Positions 27,101-34,830 are shown, counted from the first letter of the stretch. The stretch is 64,000 nt of DNA from Micrococcales bacterium KH10 (GCA_900188465.1 FZPE01000001.1:1054001-1118000), one strand, 5' to 3'. A program made the numbers and translations. The notes: a model not told the origin generated them from the sequence alone.

Positions 27101-28480
27101 TGGCGCATGCAGACTGTCCATCGTGCGTGCGATCTCATTGCGCACCGTCGACAGTTCCCGGCGCACCTTCGAGATACGCGGGATGTCGACCGGGTCCGCA
27201 TCGTGGGTCATTGCCCCGATCAGTCGTTGCGATACCGCAGCGCGCCAGTTTTGATCCGACGGAACATCGAGGACGAGCTCATCCAGGTTGAGTTCTCGCA
27301 ACCGATTCTTCAACGCAGCGGCCGCGCGGCGGTGACCGGGCACATACATCACCGAACGGCCAATGGCTGCTGCCTCCGCGGCAACCGCGGCGATGAGCCC
27401 CGTGGTGTCGCTGCCGATGGGAGCATCAACGAACAGATGCCCGCCAGTGGCCAGGGCCTCGAGCACCCTGCGTGCGGATGGGTCGAGGTCACCCACACCA
27501 CGCTCGAGGTTCGGCTCGACGTCTTCGCCTACGAAGGGTGGCAGTTCCACTGCCAGGCTCGCCAAACTCGGCGCGTGACCGGCAAGTGCCGCAATCAGCT
27601 CGTGGTGTTCCAGTCCGGTAAGCTCGTCCAGGTCGTCTACCAGCGCCTGACCGGGGTGAGCGAAAGTCCCTACCAGTGACCGCTCGGTGAGTGAGAAGTC
27701 ATCGAAAACCGCTCGTCCTAGGGAATCGATGCGATCTAGCGCGATCCCGGGAACAAATCCACTGCTGTCAAAAGTCGACTGCGCCAACGAGACCGGATCG
27801 AGCAGGGCTCCGCGAGCGCGCAGTGCACGCGCCACAACGGGGTTGAGTTCTGCGGCTGGTTCCAGGGTGAGTTCGAAATCGGCCTCGTCCTTGCCTCGGC
27901 TGCGGATCGAGACCGGTCGCAATAGCACCGGTGCGTGTACGGTAACCGGTTCGAGATCCTGTTCCGCTGGCTCCTGAGCAACGGTGGCAAGGCGGTCTGT
28001 GGCACGCATCAATGCGCTGACGTCGTGTGCGTCTGCGACCGTTCCGGGTTGCTCCGTCCACTGCGCAACGCCGATCACTAAATAGGTCGGTGCCGTGCCG
28101 TAGCGTTCCGATTGCTCCCTGGCACGGTCCAGGACGAGTCGCACGTGGCGGCGAGCCGCGGGCAGTGCCGCAGGATCGCGGAAGATGTTCGAGAGCCGGG
28201 TCGGTCGCCCGGAATACAGTTGCGCGACACCGGATGGGTGGGCCCCGGCGAGATCGAGAATCGCATCGTCGAGCAGCGTCAGGTCGCGCAGCGGTGATCC
28301 GCCCGCCATGCGGACGAGTTGTTCGCGCCATTTTTCAATGGCCACATGGACGAGGTCGTGTGCGCTGCGTGGCCGCACCAGCTCTGGTGCCGCGACTTTT
28401 TCCGGCACGACACGTGGCTGGTCCGACTTGTGGTGGCGTGCGCTCGACCCGTCGATCATCGAGCCCGGTGGCTTCTCCAC
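24143..28480 (-). CDS. Large SF1 helicase-like protein with degenerate motifs and C-terminal nuclease-like domain
   Basis: The 1445-residue product looks like a DUF4011/Upf1-type helicase that has lost its signature motifs. Seen: the expected P-loop near residue 350 reads DAPIGSDTT without Gly-Lys-Thr, and the Walker B near 898 reads ILDAAQH instead of DEAQ. Long helical segments lie between. A C-terminal segment (about residues 1175-1260) with RDRQRATHLERLGWTVMQVW matches the end of MTES_1575/DUF559-type nuclease domains. The GTG at 28480 has GGAGGAA five bases upstream. It is likely a core gene of unknown function. ATP binding by the usual P-loop is doubtful. Confidence 0.75.
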   Translation of the reverse strand: MEKPPGSMIDGSSARHHKSDQPRVVPEKVAAPELVRPRSAHDLVHVAIEKWREQLVRMAGGSPLRDLTLLDDAILDLAGAHPSGVAQLYSGRPTRLSNIFRDPAALPAARRHVRLVLDRAREQSERYGTAPTYLVIGVAQWTEQPGTVADAHDVSALMRATDRLATVAQEPAEQDLEPVTVHAPVLLRPVSIRSRGKDEADFELTLEPAAELNPVVARALRARGALLDPVSLAQSTFDSSGFVPGIALDRIDSLGRAVFDDFSLTERSLVGTFAHPGQALVDDLDELTGLEHHELIAALAGHAPSLASLAVELPPFVGEDVEPNLERGVGDLDPSARRVLEALATGGHLFVDAPIGSDTTGLIAAVAAEAAAIGRSVMYVPGHRRAAAALKNRLRELNLDELVLDVPSDQNWRAAVSQRLIGAMTHDADPVDIPRISKVRRELSTVRNEIARTMDSLHAPRPQWGVSAYEALQALVRLTGEEGGPRTRVRLDPAAAQSLDAEQRREVAHQIMQLGARGGLDAEATSSRWFGANLSDVDAMDVALERVTRLLDETLVEIGSDIAAIADDLQAAPPTTIAQWRSQVDVLVGLRQTLNTFQPAAFERSASDLIAATASKSWRAERGISLSRGERRRLTKHAKDLLRPGVHVDDLHSALCTVERQRELWLAAFPDGGWPRLPRGVAQCEERLRSAVADLEALDEVLLGTAEGSGLLELDFGALTDRLNALRVPRATLEKVHEHSAMMQMLDRTGVKELVEDLSARRVELDMIPDEVELAWWTTVFNSIITADPYLSQIDGARIETLASRFRALDSEHLRLLVQPVKAAVVSHVQQALTEHSDQADELFAELIDERLASVRGSLETYGDVVRRLRPVLVATPTLVPQLTPPHRTVDLVILDAAQHLSIETVLSALARGRQVMVIGDPRCASGTAIGALSEVLTSVSLDGEWIARDPNVTQFLIEHGYESVLRTVPMPQSERLVSLVTVDGRGMHDDKTGTVESTQAEVDKVIELAIEQAVSRPDESLAIVASTKIHADQIRDALLLEVRKHPALISYFDPRQREPVVITDLAGASGVTRDAVIYAVAFGRTPHGRVLHRFGVIAEPGGEALLLSTIGMMRRRLTVVSTFTAADLDRSRLKSRGSELLADLLQFAEQYVSSDDKVVIAPQERQPNQLVIDLAARLWNSGLTVETGYGIDGGYHIPLAVGHPDFPDELFVAVLTDDDEYVAEPSVRVRDRQRATHLERLGWTVMQVWSVSLFLDPERQANRIRQAVLNIAQQRRESVQPVTGALPTLLDTRSAQWVADVLAADEAQTGQLATVPTTQTGTLPVVDEPAAEQRPSQVLPAYAGAETGQHPVIKPSSAQDAHRSGSAEDPRAGMTPPAIRPGLPVTAYTDDELDDLVHWIAADGLTRSMDEWLDAMRELLQVTKRNNRIDTALAAAVRRNIAAN

Positions 28481-28776
28481 TACAGTTTCCTCCCCGTCGG
28501 CTGGTCAACCGTACTCACGGTGCACCCGATCCGACGCTAGCGAACCGTAGCGGCTGGGACGGCGCGGCGCGCCGAGAAAGTGGAGATATGACGGCGCGTG
28601 CCGCGCAGGGGGGCATGCGACACGCGCCATCTACGCCTGATCATGCACCCTGGTTTAGACGTTCGTCAAGATTCTTCAGACACCGACTTCCAAAAGCGCG
28701 CCCTTGCGTCTCCTGAGGGTTGAAAACATCGCGATGTCGGCCGTCGCTGGACACAAAGAGCGGGCCACCCCCGTTG

Positions 28777-28980
28777 TTAGGTCCATTCGGTATGTGAGTC
28801 GATTTCTTCTAACTGGTGAGTGCAAGATCGAGCGTACTCGACCGGAGTTCTGTAGCCGAGCGAGGAATGCCGACGAGCATGGTTATATTCGTACTTCCAG
28901 TCGCTGATCACGACCCGAGCATGGAGCAACGAGTAGAAGCTGTTGATATTCAAACACTCATCACGGAGCCTCGATCGGCA
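28777..28980 (-). pseudogene. IS3-family transposase (OrfB) C-terminal fragment
   Basis: The minus strand reads SRLRDECLNINSFYSLLHA and then DWKYEYNHARRHSSLGYRTP before VEYA and a stop at 28777. These are the typical last 65 residues of an IS3-type OrfB, including the part after the catalytic Glu. Nothing upstream in frame belongs to it: a stop precedes SRLRDE. It is a remnant left between the HAD and helicase-like genes. Confidence 0.85.
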
Positions 28981-29026
28981 ATGCCTTCACCGCACGCTCC
29001 AGGGCGTCACCTGGGGCGAAACAACA

Positions 29027-29677
29027 CTACGGCAGCGTGATGCGCAAGAAGTCGTCGAAGATCTGAACCGTGACGTCCGTGAAGTCCTTGACTCGCGGCA
29101 AGGCCGTGGTGACCGCGGATTCATGCTCACCGATCACCATCGTCAGGGCTCCCGAGGCGATGCCCGCCTGCAGACCCGCTTCGGCGTCTTCGACCACGAG
29201 ACAGCGCTGCGGGACGACACCCAGCCGCTGCGCAGCGATCTCGTACCCCATCGGATCGGGCTTGCCCCGTGTGACGTCTTCACTGGTGACCAACACCTTC
29301 GGAATGCCGATCCCAGCAGCCAGTAGCCTGACCTCCGCCAGCCGCCGCGGCGCCGAAGTCACCACCGCGAGCCGATCCTCTGGTAACGCGTTGATCAACT
29401 CGACCGCACCTGCGATAGCGGCAATGCCTTCAGTGTGGTTGGGCTCGTCAGTTTGAAAGGCTGCCGTGACCTCGTCCACGTCATGCCCCGGCGGCAGGAA
29501 CCGCGAAACAGTGTCGCGGGTCTGTCGGCCGTGGGAGTAACCGAGCAACTCGACCAGATCAATGTGATACTCGGCAGCGAACTGCGCCCACAAGCGTTCC
29601 ACCACCGGCGTGGAATCAACGAGAGTGCCATCCATGTCGAATAGCACCGCCGCGACATCCAGCTGAGTTTGCGTCAC
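29027..29677 (-). CDS. HAD-superfamily phosphatase (subfamily IA)
   Basis: The 216-residue protein is a HAD hydrolase of the beta-phosphoglucomutase/sugar-phosphatase type. Seen: motif I LFDMDGTLVDS with nucleophile Asp, motif II VVTSAPR, motif III Lys in RGKPDPMGYE, and motif IV VVEDAEAGLQAG. The cap lies between motifs I and II. The GTG start has GGAGG eleven bases upstream. The substrate is not clear from sequence. It is separated from the integrative element by 63 bases. Confidence 0.88.
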   Translation of the reverse strand: MTQTQLDVAAVLFDMDGTLVDSTPVVERLWAQFAAEYHIDLVELLGYSHGRQTRDTVSRFLPPGHDVDEVTAAFQTDEPNHTEGIAAIAGAVELINALPEDRLAVVTSAPRRLAEVRLLAAGIGIPKVLVTSEDVTRGKPDPMGYEIAAQRLGVVPQRCLVVEDAEAGLQAGIASGALTMVIGEHESAVTTALPRVKDFTDVTVQIFDDFLRITLP

Positions 29678-29740
29678 GGCTCATCCATCCTCCACACGAG
29701 ACCTTGTCGCAGCATTGTCACTGATCGAAGGCCATTTCTG

Positions 29741-29789
29741 TAGTGCGCTCGGGCGGACTCGAACCGCCGACACCCGCTTTAGGAGAGCG
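29741..29789. repeat. attL: 49-bp direct repeat (tRNA-Arg 3' half)
   Basis: Identical to 34782-34830. It contains the tRNA 3' end, T-arm and anticodon loop, but the rest of the tRNA is missing, so this copy is not a gene. Confidence 0.92.
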
Positions 29790-30262
29790 ACTAGCGCCGA
29801 TTCTTAGCATAGCAAACAAGCCAAAGTTGTTGAGTTATCAACGTTTGCCGTTCACCACGATTAACTGGGAATATAGGTGTTTGACGGCGCTCTGCGCACA
29901 ATGTGCGCACAAACCTACCCCTGGCAATCCTTGCTATTGCAACGCTAGTTGAGGATGCTCGTGTCAGAGTCGGCGGCCTGCATGTAGGACAAGCCTGTAT
30001 GGCGCTGTAAGCGGCTGAGACAGGCAGGATGTGTCCAGGCAAGGGTGGAGCGCCGTTGGTCGCCTACGCTGCAACCTCGTGGCACTGGGCAGCAGGTGGC
30101 CGTTCTAGTTGGGTTAGCACCGGATACAGGGAAGAAACCAGAACGAGTTCGCAACGGCAGTGTGATTACCTATCTAGGTGATGTTGGTTTGAGTTACTCG
30201 CCTGTACCGTGCGGTAAACCAAGTCAGTCGGCAATGTCTGAGGTGGCCGCTAGCCTGACAAC
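29790..30262. other. Left end of the element, non-coding
   Basis: No gene recognised. It contains the left pair of TGCGCACA repeats at 29893-29911 and, at its right end, TAGCCT (30251-30256) six bases before the next ATG. Confidence 0.5.
29893..29914. repeat. Left arm-type repeat pair (TGCGCACA x2)
   Basis: TGCGCACA at 29893-29900 and 29904-29911, an 11-base period. The 22-base unit ending CAAAC matches 21 of 22 bases at 34692-34713. Likely recombinase or Xis binding sites. Confidence 0.7.
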
Positions 30263-30574
30263 ATGAACCTAGAACGCATTGCACAGATCATTGACCTGTT
30301 GAACGAGGCTGGAGAGCACTGGCCACAAGTTGCAGAGCAGCAGCCTGAGTTCATCAAGGCAACTAGGATCATGCCTGGTTTCAGAGGTTGGGACGGTGTC
30401 GAGCTAGACATGATCGACGAGTCTTGGGAGGGCGAAGGGACTCGCAACGTTGCGCTAGAGCGCGCTGAGATGACGCCGTACTGGCGGCTTGCGCGACAGG
30501 TCACCTTCGCGTCATATAGCGAACTCATTGACGCGGCCAAGCGCAACGCATTCCTGGGTCTGAGGCATGAGTGA
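30263..30574 (+). CDS. Hypothetical protein of the integrative element (103 aa)
   Basis: The product starts MNLERIAQIIDLLNEAG, is mostly helical and rather acidic, and shows no known domain. TAGCCT at 30251-30256 lies six bases before the ATG, pointing to a leaderless mRNA. It is the only plus-strand gene in the left half of the element. It might be a cargo gene; function unknown. Confidence 0.65.
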   Translation: MNLERIAQIIDLLNEAGEHWPQVAEQQPEFIKATRIMPGFRGWDGVELDMIDESWEGEGTRNVALERAEMTPYWRLARQVTFASYSELIDAAKRNAFLGLRHE

Positions 30575-31372
30575 ACAAAGGGTAGGGGATACATCCCCTA
30601 GCACTTGACTTGGCCCATCGCCGGTCATAGCAGCCAAGATTGTGCCACCTTCAAACAGTGGACTTACCGACCGGTAAACCCTTGGGCAGCGGCAGAGTAA
30701 AGCCAGTTGCGAGCGCCTAGCGCTTGGTTGCAACGGCAGACAACTCTAGTTGTTCGAGCAGCGGAGGGTTGCGGTAAGGGCAAGGCTTTAGGACCAGTCC
30801 TTGCGACTAGCGCCTGAGTCTCACTCGCCAGGCGAGCCCTTCAAAGGGCTCTACCTGGAACGTGGTCTCTCTTTGCTTTCTCACCCTTAAGACTTAGTCC
30901 TAAGTGACGAGAGGCTGGTTCATGTCTTCAGCCTTTGGCCCTAAGGGGCCAGGCTGAGAATGAGAAGCAAGCGTAAGACTGAGGCTAGCGCTTGGCACAA
31001 GCACTAGGCCCTAGGCTTTACTCGCCTGTCGCTTGGTTGCGTTGCTCGTTGCCGTTGTTCAGTGCGCCTACCCAACAAGGCGCATCCTGGATACGTTGCA
31101 GGACTTCGCAAACCTACTACCGGCTGAGGTTCGACAGGTCTGGCATAGCGGTACTGGAATATAACAGCGTCCTGACACTGACATTGGTTTGCCGGTGCAG
31201 GACGCTGTCTGTTTGTCACCTAGCACTGACTCTGGCGACTGGCTTAGGTGCTCGGTTATGGTGCCTGGCTGAGGGTATTGCTCTATATAATAGGGACCTT
31301 TCCGTCTAAGCGTTGGAATTGCAACAACTCGTGTTGTTCTCCACGGTTACAAGTCTTGTAACCTGCACGGCG
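30575..31372. other. Palindrome-rich non-coding region of the element
   Basis: No convincing gene in 798 bases. Inverted repeats are frequent: taggggat/atccccta near 30584, tggcccctaaggggcca-like arms near 30945, an 11-bp pair at 31164/31198, and ggttacaa/ttgtaacc at 31346-31364. A perfect TATAAT lies near 31285. It could hold a replication origin, regulatory RNA or packaging signal; none is proven. Confidence 0.5.
31164..31208. repeat. 11-bp inverted repeat, hairpin
   Basis: acagcgtcctg (31164-31174) pairs perfectly with caggacgctgt (31198-31208) around 23 bases. It may be a terminator or an origin hairpin. Confidence 0.6.
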
Positions 31373-31762
31373 TCAATTCTGAAGGTGTTTGTACTCGTCT
31401 AGGTGTTGCCTGTTCTTGCAGCCCGGTGCTCGCCAGTTCGGCACTCGTAGCCCGGTGCGACGAGGATGAAGGTGTTGTGACAGCACTAGGCAGTTGGTTG
31501 AACTCGATGGCTCCAACGCACCACACTGAATGAGTTCACGCTTGGCCTTGTGGATGGTTTGCCGACTCGCTATTGTGCCATCGTCTGAGGTTGCTACCTG
31601 TTCGGCTATGTCTGTCCATCCTGCGAACCGTGCATGTCCGAACTCGTTCGCGTTGGCTAGGGTGGCGAACAGCATTCGGGTTGCCGTTGGAGACAATGGT
31701 GTCCGCGCAACCTCTGCAACCTTGTCCCGGTAGACACCAACGTATCGGCGCTTACCTCTCAC
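31373..31762 (-). CDS. Putative winged-helix DNA-binding protein of the element
   Basis: The 129-residue product contains SPTATRMLFATLANANEF followed by WTDIAEQVATS and RQTIHKAKRELIQCGAL, a pattern of a winged helix as in replication initiators or MarR-like regulators. The tail is basic. Its GTG start overlaps the previous stop by four bases (GTGA), so it is the last gene of the xis operon. Function is inferred from the helix pattern only. Confidence 0.6.
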   Translation of the reverse strand: MRGKRRYVGVYRDKVAEVARTPLSPTATRMLFATLANANEFGHARFAGWTDIAEQVATSDDGTIASRQTIHKAKRELIQCGALEPSSSTNCLVLSQHLHPRRTGLRVPNWRAPGCKNRQHLDEYKHLQN

Positions 31763-32142
31763 GCTACCGCTCCTACATGCTTTCGGACTGAGGTTAACGC
31801 AAGCACCGGCAGACCTATATCTTGTGCCTCATGGATCATGTCACCGGCAATGGTCAAGGCGCTTGCCTCAGTCTCTGGCACAGTGCTCGTAACACCTATG
31901 TAGAGCATGTCGTTCACCTGCCAAGCACTGAGGTGAATACCGTTGCCCTGAACTGTTGCCCTTCCATCCTCGTCCCAGTCGATAGGTAGTGAATCGTCCT
32001 CGTCAAGCAAGAACTCTGGCAGGTCGCAAGCCAGGATGAACAGGTAGCCGTGTAGTTCTTGAGCCAGTAGAGCCAAGTCGTTCGGACTTGTGCTCAACCC
32101 TGATGTTAGGTGGACAACTACCTCATGGATCGTTTCTCTCAT
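31759..32142 (-). CDS. Hypothetical protein of the element (127 aa)
   Basis: The product is acidic (for example FLLDEDDSLPIDWDEDG) with alternating strand and helix segments. No family is recognised. Its ATG overlaps the xis stop (ATGA) and its stop overlaps the next gene, so the three genes are translated together. Confidence 0.65.
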   Translation of the reverse strand: MRETIHEVVVHLTSGLSTSPNDLALLAQELHGYLFILACDLPEFLLDEDDSLPIDWDEDGRATVQGNGIHLSAWQVNDMLYIGVTSTVPETEASALTIAGDMIHEAQDIGLPVLALTSVRKHVGAVA

Positions 32143-32339
32143 GCCGCACCTGCCACGATGCTGGATTCTTCAAAGTCAAGCACGTCGCGCAAGCGATAGC
32201 GAACACTCGAACCTAGTTTCACGTAGTTAGGCCCACGCCTAGCGCTACGTAGGTTTGCCAACTGGCCTAATGAGGTTGACCAACGCTCTGCGAGTTGAGC
32301 CGGTGTGAGCAGTTCGCTCACCGTTGTTTGCTGTTCCAT
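32139..32339 (-). CDS. xis: Excisionase-like MerR/AlpA-type HTH protein
   Basis: The 66-residue product has the helix-turn-helix of excisionases: LLTPAQLAERWSTSLGQLANLRSARRGPNYVKLGSSVRYRLRDVLDF in outline, with key parts LTPAQLAERW, GPNYVKLG and VRYRLRDVLDF. Such proteins bend att DNA and favour excision by the integrase. The ATG at 32339 has AGGAG eleven bases upstream and is preferred over a TTG eleven codons earlier. It heads the minus-strand operon and is divergent from the HTH gene at 32566. Confidence 0.8.
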   Translation of the reverse strand: MEQQTTVSELLTPAQLAERWSTSLGQLANLRSARRGPNYVKLGSSVRYRLRDVLDFEESSIVAGAA

Positions 32340-32565
32340 TCCTGTTGTTTCTCCTAGTGTCGTGTGCTGCAACCAAACAAGTCACAGTGAGTTGGAGTCT
32401 TACTCCGTGAATCTAACGAGGGACAACCTTGCCACAAACGCACTGAGTTGTCAAGTAACTCAATGCACCACTAGGCAGGGCTACCGGCGTGTCGCTTGCA
32501 ATGTCGGCGCTACGGCTTCCATGCCTGTATCGGCGTGTCGGGTAAGTCCGAGTAATCTTCAGAGC

Positions 32566-33243
32566 ATGAGCCGTAGCAGACTTGTTCGAGCATCAACAGA
32601 AGCGCATGAGTTGCCCGAGACTGACACGTTCTTCCCAGACCTCGTTATCGGTGACCGCCTAGAAGATGTGCTAGACGCGCTAGACAACGGGCAGATAGAA
32701 GCACCGTTCGCCACCTGGAGCACGGTCAGTAGCAGCGCGCTCGTAGTTGTAGACAATGGCACGCTTGCAGTCGCAGCCCGCTTGATCCCCGTTGACACCG
32801 GCTGGAGTGCTCACACATTCGCAGCAAGGTTGAGTCAGTTCAGCGACAGCAGAGAACTAACAACCGACTCACCTATCGACGTTGGCCCACTGTTGAACGA
32901 GGCAGCGAACCTGGCTAAGGCGTTGTCACGTGTTCGCAAGACTATAGAGCAGCACCTGAACGCCTGGAGGGCTAGCACTCGCGGTAGCCGCTCACGTCGC
33001 AGCGACCTGGCTTACGCTGCACTAGCGGCAAGGTATGCCGAACTCGTGGCCAATGGCGAACACAAGCCAACTCAGATAATCGCCGACGAGTTGGGCCTAT
33101 CCCCTACCACGGTGAGCCAGCGCGTCCGTGAGGCTAGGCGCGAGCCACTGAGTCTACTCACTGAGACCAAGCACGGCGCAGCAGGTGGCAACCTGACAAG
33201 CAAGGCGCGCAACATTCTCAGACAGGCGAGCGAGCAGGGCTAG
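32566..33243 (+). CDS. DNA-binding protein with C-terminal HTH, next to integrase
   Basis: The 225-residue product has an N-terminal domain of unknown type and a C-terminal region AALAARYAELVANGEHKP, then QIIADELGLSPTTVSQRVREA (outline) and GGNLTSKA. This helix-turn-helix arrangement is frequent in proteins encoded near integrases of actinobacterial elements. Starts further upstream in the same frame exist but cross the divergent promoter region; the ATG at 32566 has TAATCT seven bases before it, which fits a leaderless mRNA. It may repress the xis operon or act in maintenance. Confidence 0.7.
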   Translation: MSRSRLVRASTEAHELPETDTFFPDLVIGDRLEDVLDALDNGQIEAPFATWSTVSSSALVVVDNGTLAVAARLIPVDTGWSAHTFAARLSQFSDSRELTTDSPIDVGPLLNEAANLAKALSRVRKTIEQHLNAWRASTRGSRSRRSDLAYAALAARYAELVANGEHKPTQIIADELGLSPTTVSQRVREARREPLSLLTETKHGAAGGNLTSKARNILRQASEQG

Positions 33244-33264
33244 AGCCGACTGCGAGCGCAACCG

Positions 33265-33294
33265 TTGACATAACAAACAGCACCCGCATAGTAT
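33265..33294 (+). promoter_or_regulatory. Integrase promoter, leaderless
   Basis: Perfect -35 TTGACA (33265-33270), 18-base spacer, -10 TAGTAT (33289-33294). The ATG follows six bases later, so transcription should begin at or next to it. A TGCGCACA repeat (33294-33301) covers the start point, which suggests autoregulation by a protein binding that site. Confidence 0.7.
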
Positions 33295-33300
33295 GCGCAC

Positions 33301-34767
33301 ATGGCTTATGTGCAGACTCGGAAGAACAAGGACGGGCAGAATCGCTATGTCGGACGCTACCGCGTTGACGGCAGACTCAAGAACACTAAGACGTTCACCC
33401 GCAAGCGTGACGCTGAGGATGAGGCCACAAGGCTTGAGGATGCGGCTAAGCGTAATGACTTCATTGATCCGGCAGCGGCGGAGGTAACGCTTGATGAGTT
33501 CTTCAAGACTCGCCAAGCGGCAAGGTCTGGCAAGGCACCTCGAACACTAGAGACTGAGTCGGAGCGTTACCGGTCACTGATCGCACCAAGGTTCGGCAGT
33601 CTTCCACTGAAGCGGATTGCAACGGAAGACATCGCCGATTGGTCTGCGAACATGCCAGCACCAAGAACCGGCAAGACCGCTAGCAGCCAGCGACGGCATG
33701 ACGCACTAACGTTGCTCATTGCCGTGCTTGACGATGCTGTTGACGCTGGAAGACTCACGCGCAACCCTGCACGCAAGCGCACCGGCAAAGCACTCGCCAA
33801 ACCTCAAGCAGCCAAGCAGAAGCCACACCGCTACCTGAGCCACGAGCAACTAAGCCGTGTTGCACTATGCGCCAACAACGAGCAGGCGCGAACAATGATC
33901 TTGCTTGATGGCTTAGTTGGTCTAAGGTTTGGGGAACTCAGTGCGCTGCAACTCCGGGACATCGACACACTACGATGGCGGATCAAAGTGCGTAGAGCCG
34001 TTACCCGACTAGACAACGGCACGCTACTAGTGGGCAATACCAAGACTGGACGTGACCGAGAGGTAGCCATACCTGGAACAGTCCGGCCGTTGATCCTTGA
34101 GCAGATCAAGGGTAAGCGTCCAAGCGATTGGCTGTTCTCGTCTCGTGACGGTAAACCACTTCGCCGTGAGTCGTTCAGTCGCAACACGTTCAGCAAGGCT
34201 GTGGCGCTCGCAGGTTCGGCGGTCAGTGAACTGCAACGCCTCATTGGGTTGAGTGAGCAGGAGGTGACCGGAGAGTTCACGCCAAGCCTTGAGGCACGGG
34301 TCTGTCAGGCGCAGACCAAGGCTGGACTAGAGCCGACTGGCGTTGTCGATCCCCCAACGTGGGCTGTGTTGATCGAGGCTTACCGTGAGCAGCACACCGG
34401 GCTGTCTCAGGCTGACAAGGTGAAGCAGACAACCAAGTTCAAGGCACTGTCGCGTACAACCCTTTACGTTGGTTGCACCGACTTCGAGCGGCTAACGCTG
34501 CATGACTTGAGGCACACGGCTGCGTCGTTGGCTATCGCATCTGGAGCAACCGTCAAGCACGTTCAGAAGATGCTTGGCCATGAATCGGCCAAGATGACGC
34601 TGGATGTCTATGCCGGACTGTTTGAGGATGACCTGGACACTGTTGCTGAGTCCATGTCAGCAGCGCATGACAAGGCGCTTGGTGGGAATCGTGCGCACAA
34701 TATGCGCACAAACACGGAACAAGCCATGTCCGAGGTAGTCACCTTACCTACCGCAAACATGGCCTGA
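33301..34767 (+). CDS. int: Tyrosine integrase with peptidoglycan-binding-like insert
   Basis: The 488-residue integrase would join the element to tRNA-Arg. Seen: an N-terminal AP2-like arm-binding region, a core-binding SAM-like domain (about 65-170), and a catalytic domain with Arg in GLRFGEL (about 209), Lys in TKTGRDREV, HDLRH near 401, LGHES and Tyr in DVYAGLF near 437. Between the Lys and HDLRH regions there is an extra segment of about 90 residues (305-395). Part of it (VSELQRLIGL, then QTKAGLEPTGVVDPPTWAVL) matches the pattern of a PG_binding_1 domain. The catalytic residues are all present, so activity is expected despite the insert. The C-terminal codons contain the right TGCGCACA repeats. 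Confidence 0.92.
   Translation: MAYVQTRKNKDGQNRYVGRYRVDGRLKNTKTFTRKRDAEDEATRLEDAAKRNDFIDPAAAEVTLDEFFKTRQAARSGKAPRTLETESERYRSLIAPRFGSLPLKRIATEDIADWSANMPAPRTGKTASSQRRHDALTLLIAVLDDAVDAGRLTRNPARKRTGKALAKPQAAKQKPHRYLSHEQLSRVALCANNEQARTMILLDGLVGLRFGELSALQLRDIDTLRWRIKVRRAVTRLDNGTLLVGNTKTGRDREVAIPGTVRPLILEQIKGKRPSDWLFSSRDGKPLRRESFSRNTFSKAVALAGSAVSELQRLIGLSEQEVTGEFTPSLEARVCQAQTKAGLEPTGVVDPPTWAVLIEAYREQHTGLSQADKVKQTTKFKALSRTTLYVGCTDFERLTLHDLRHTAASLAIASGATVKHVQKMLGHESAKMTLDVYAGLFEDDLDTVAESMSAAHDKALGGNRAHNMRTNTEQAMSEVVTLPTANMA
34692..34713. repeat. Right arm-type repeat pair (TGCGCACA x2)
   Basis: TGCGCACA at 34692-34699 and 34703-34710, in the integrase 3' coding region. It differs from the left pair in one base. 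Their place near both att sites fits arm-type Int or Xis sites. Confidence 0.7.
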
Positions 34768-34781
34768 CCAGCGCTTACACC

Positions 34782-34830
34782 TAGTGCGCTCGGGCGGACT
34801 CGAACCGCCGACACCCGCTTTAGGAGAGCG
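34782..34830. repeat. attR: 49-bp direct repeat within tRNA-Arg
   Basis: Identical to 29741-29789. It covers the 3' half of the intact tRNA-Arg plus three bases beyond its end, so integration restores the tRNA. Confidence 0.92.

Larger units (their letters stand above)
29741..34830. mobile_element. 5.04-kb integrative element in tRNA-Arg(CCT)
   Basis: The element is bounded by identical 49-bp direct repeats that contain the 3' half of tRNA-Arg. It has an integrase at the tRNA end, an excisionase gene at the head of a three-gene operon, a DNA-binding protein gene, one further small gene, and paired TGCGCACA arm-type repeats near both ends. No capsid, terminase, relaxase or recognisable replication gene is present. 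By eye the base composition is less GC-rich than the flanks. It is best read as a minimal integrative element or a satellite that depends on a helper. Confidence 0.88.

Noticed and set aside
29741-29789. Possible second tRNA-Arg gene
   Set aside because: Only the 3' half is present; it is the attL repeat.
30992-31309. 105-codon plus-strand frame in the element's non-coding region
   Set aside because: Cys/Leu/Arg-rich product without a start signal; the region is full of inverted repeats.
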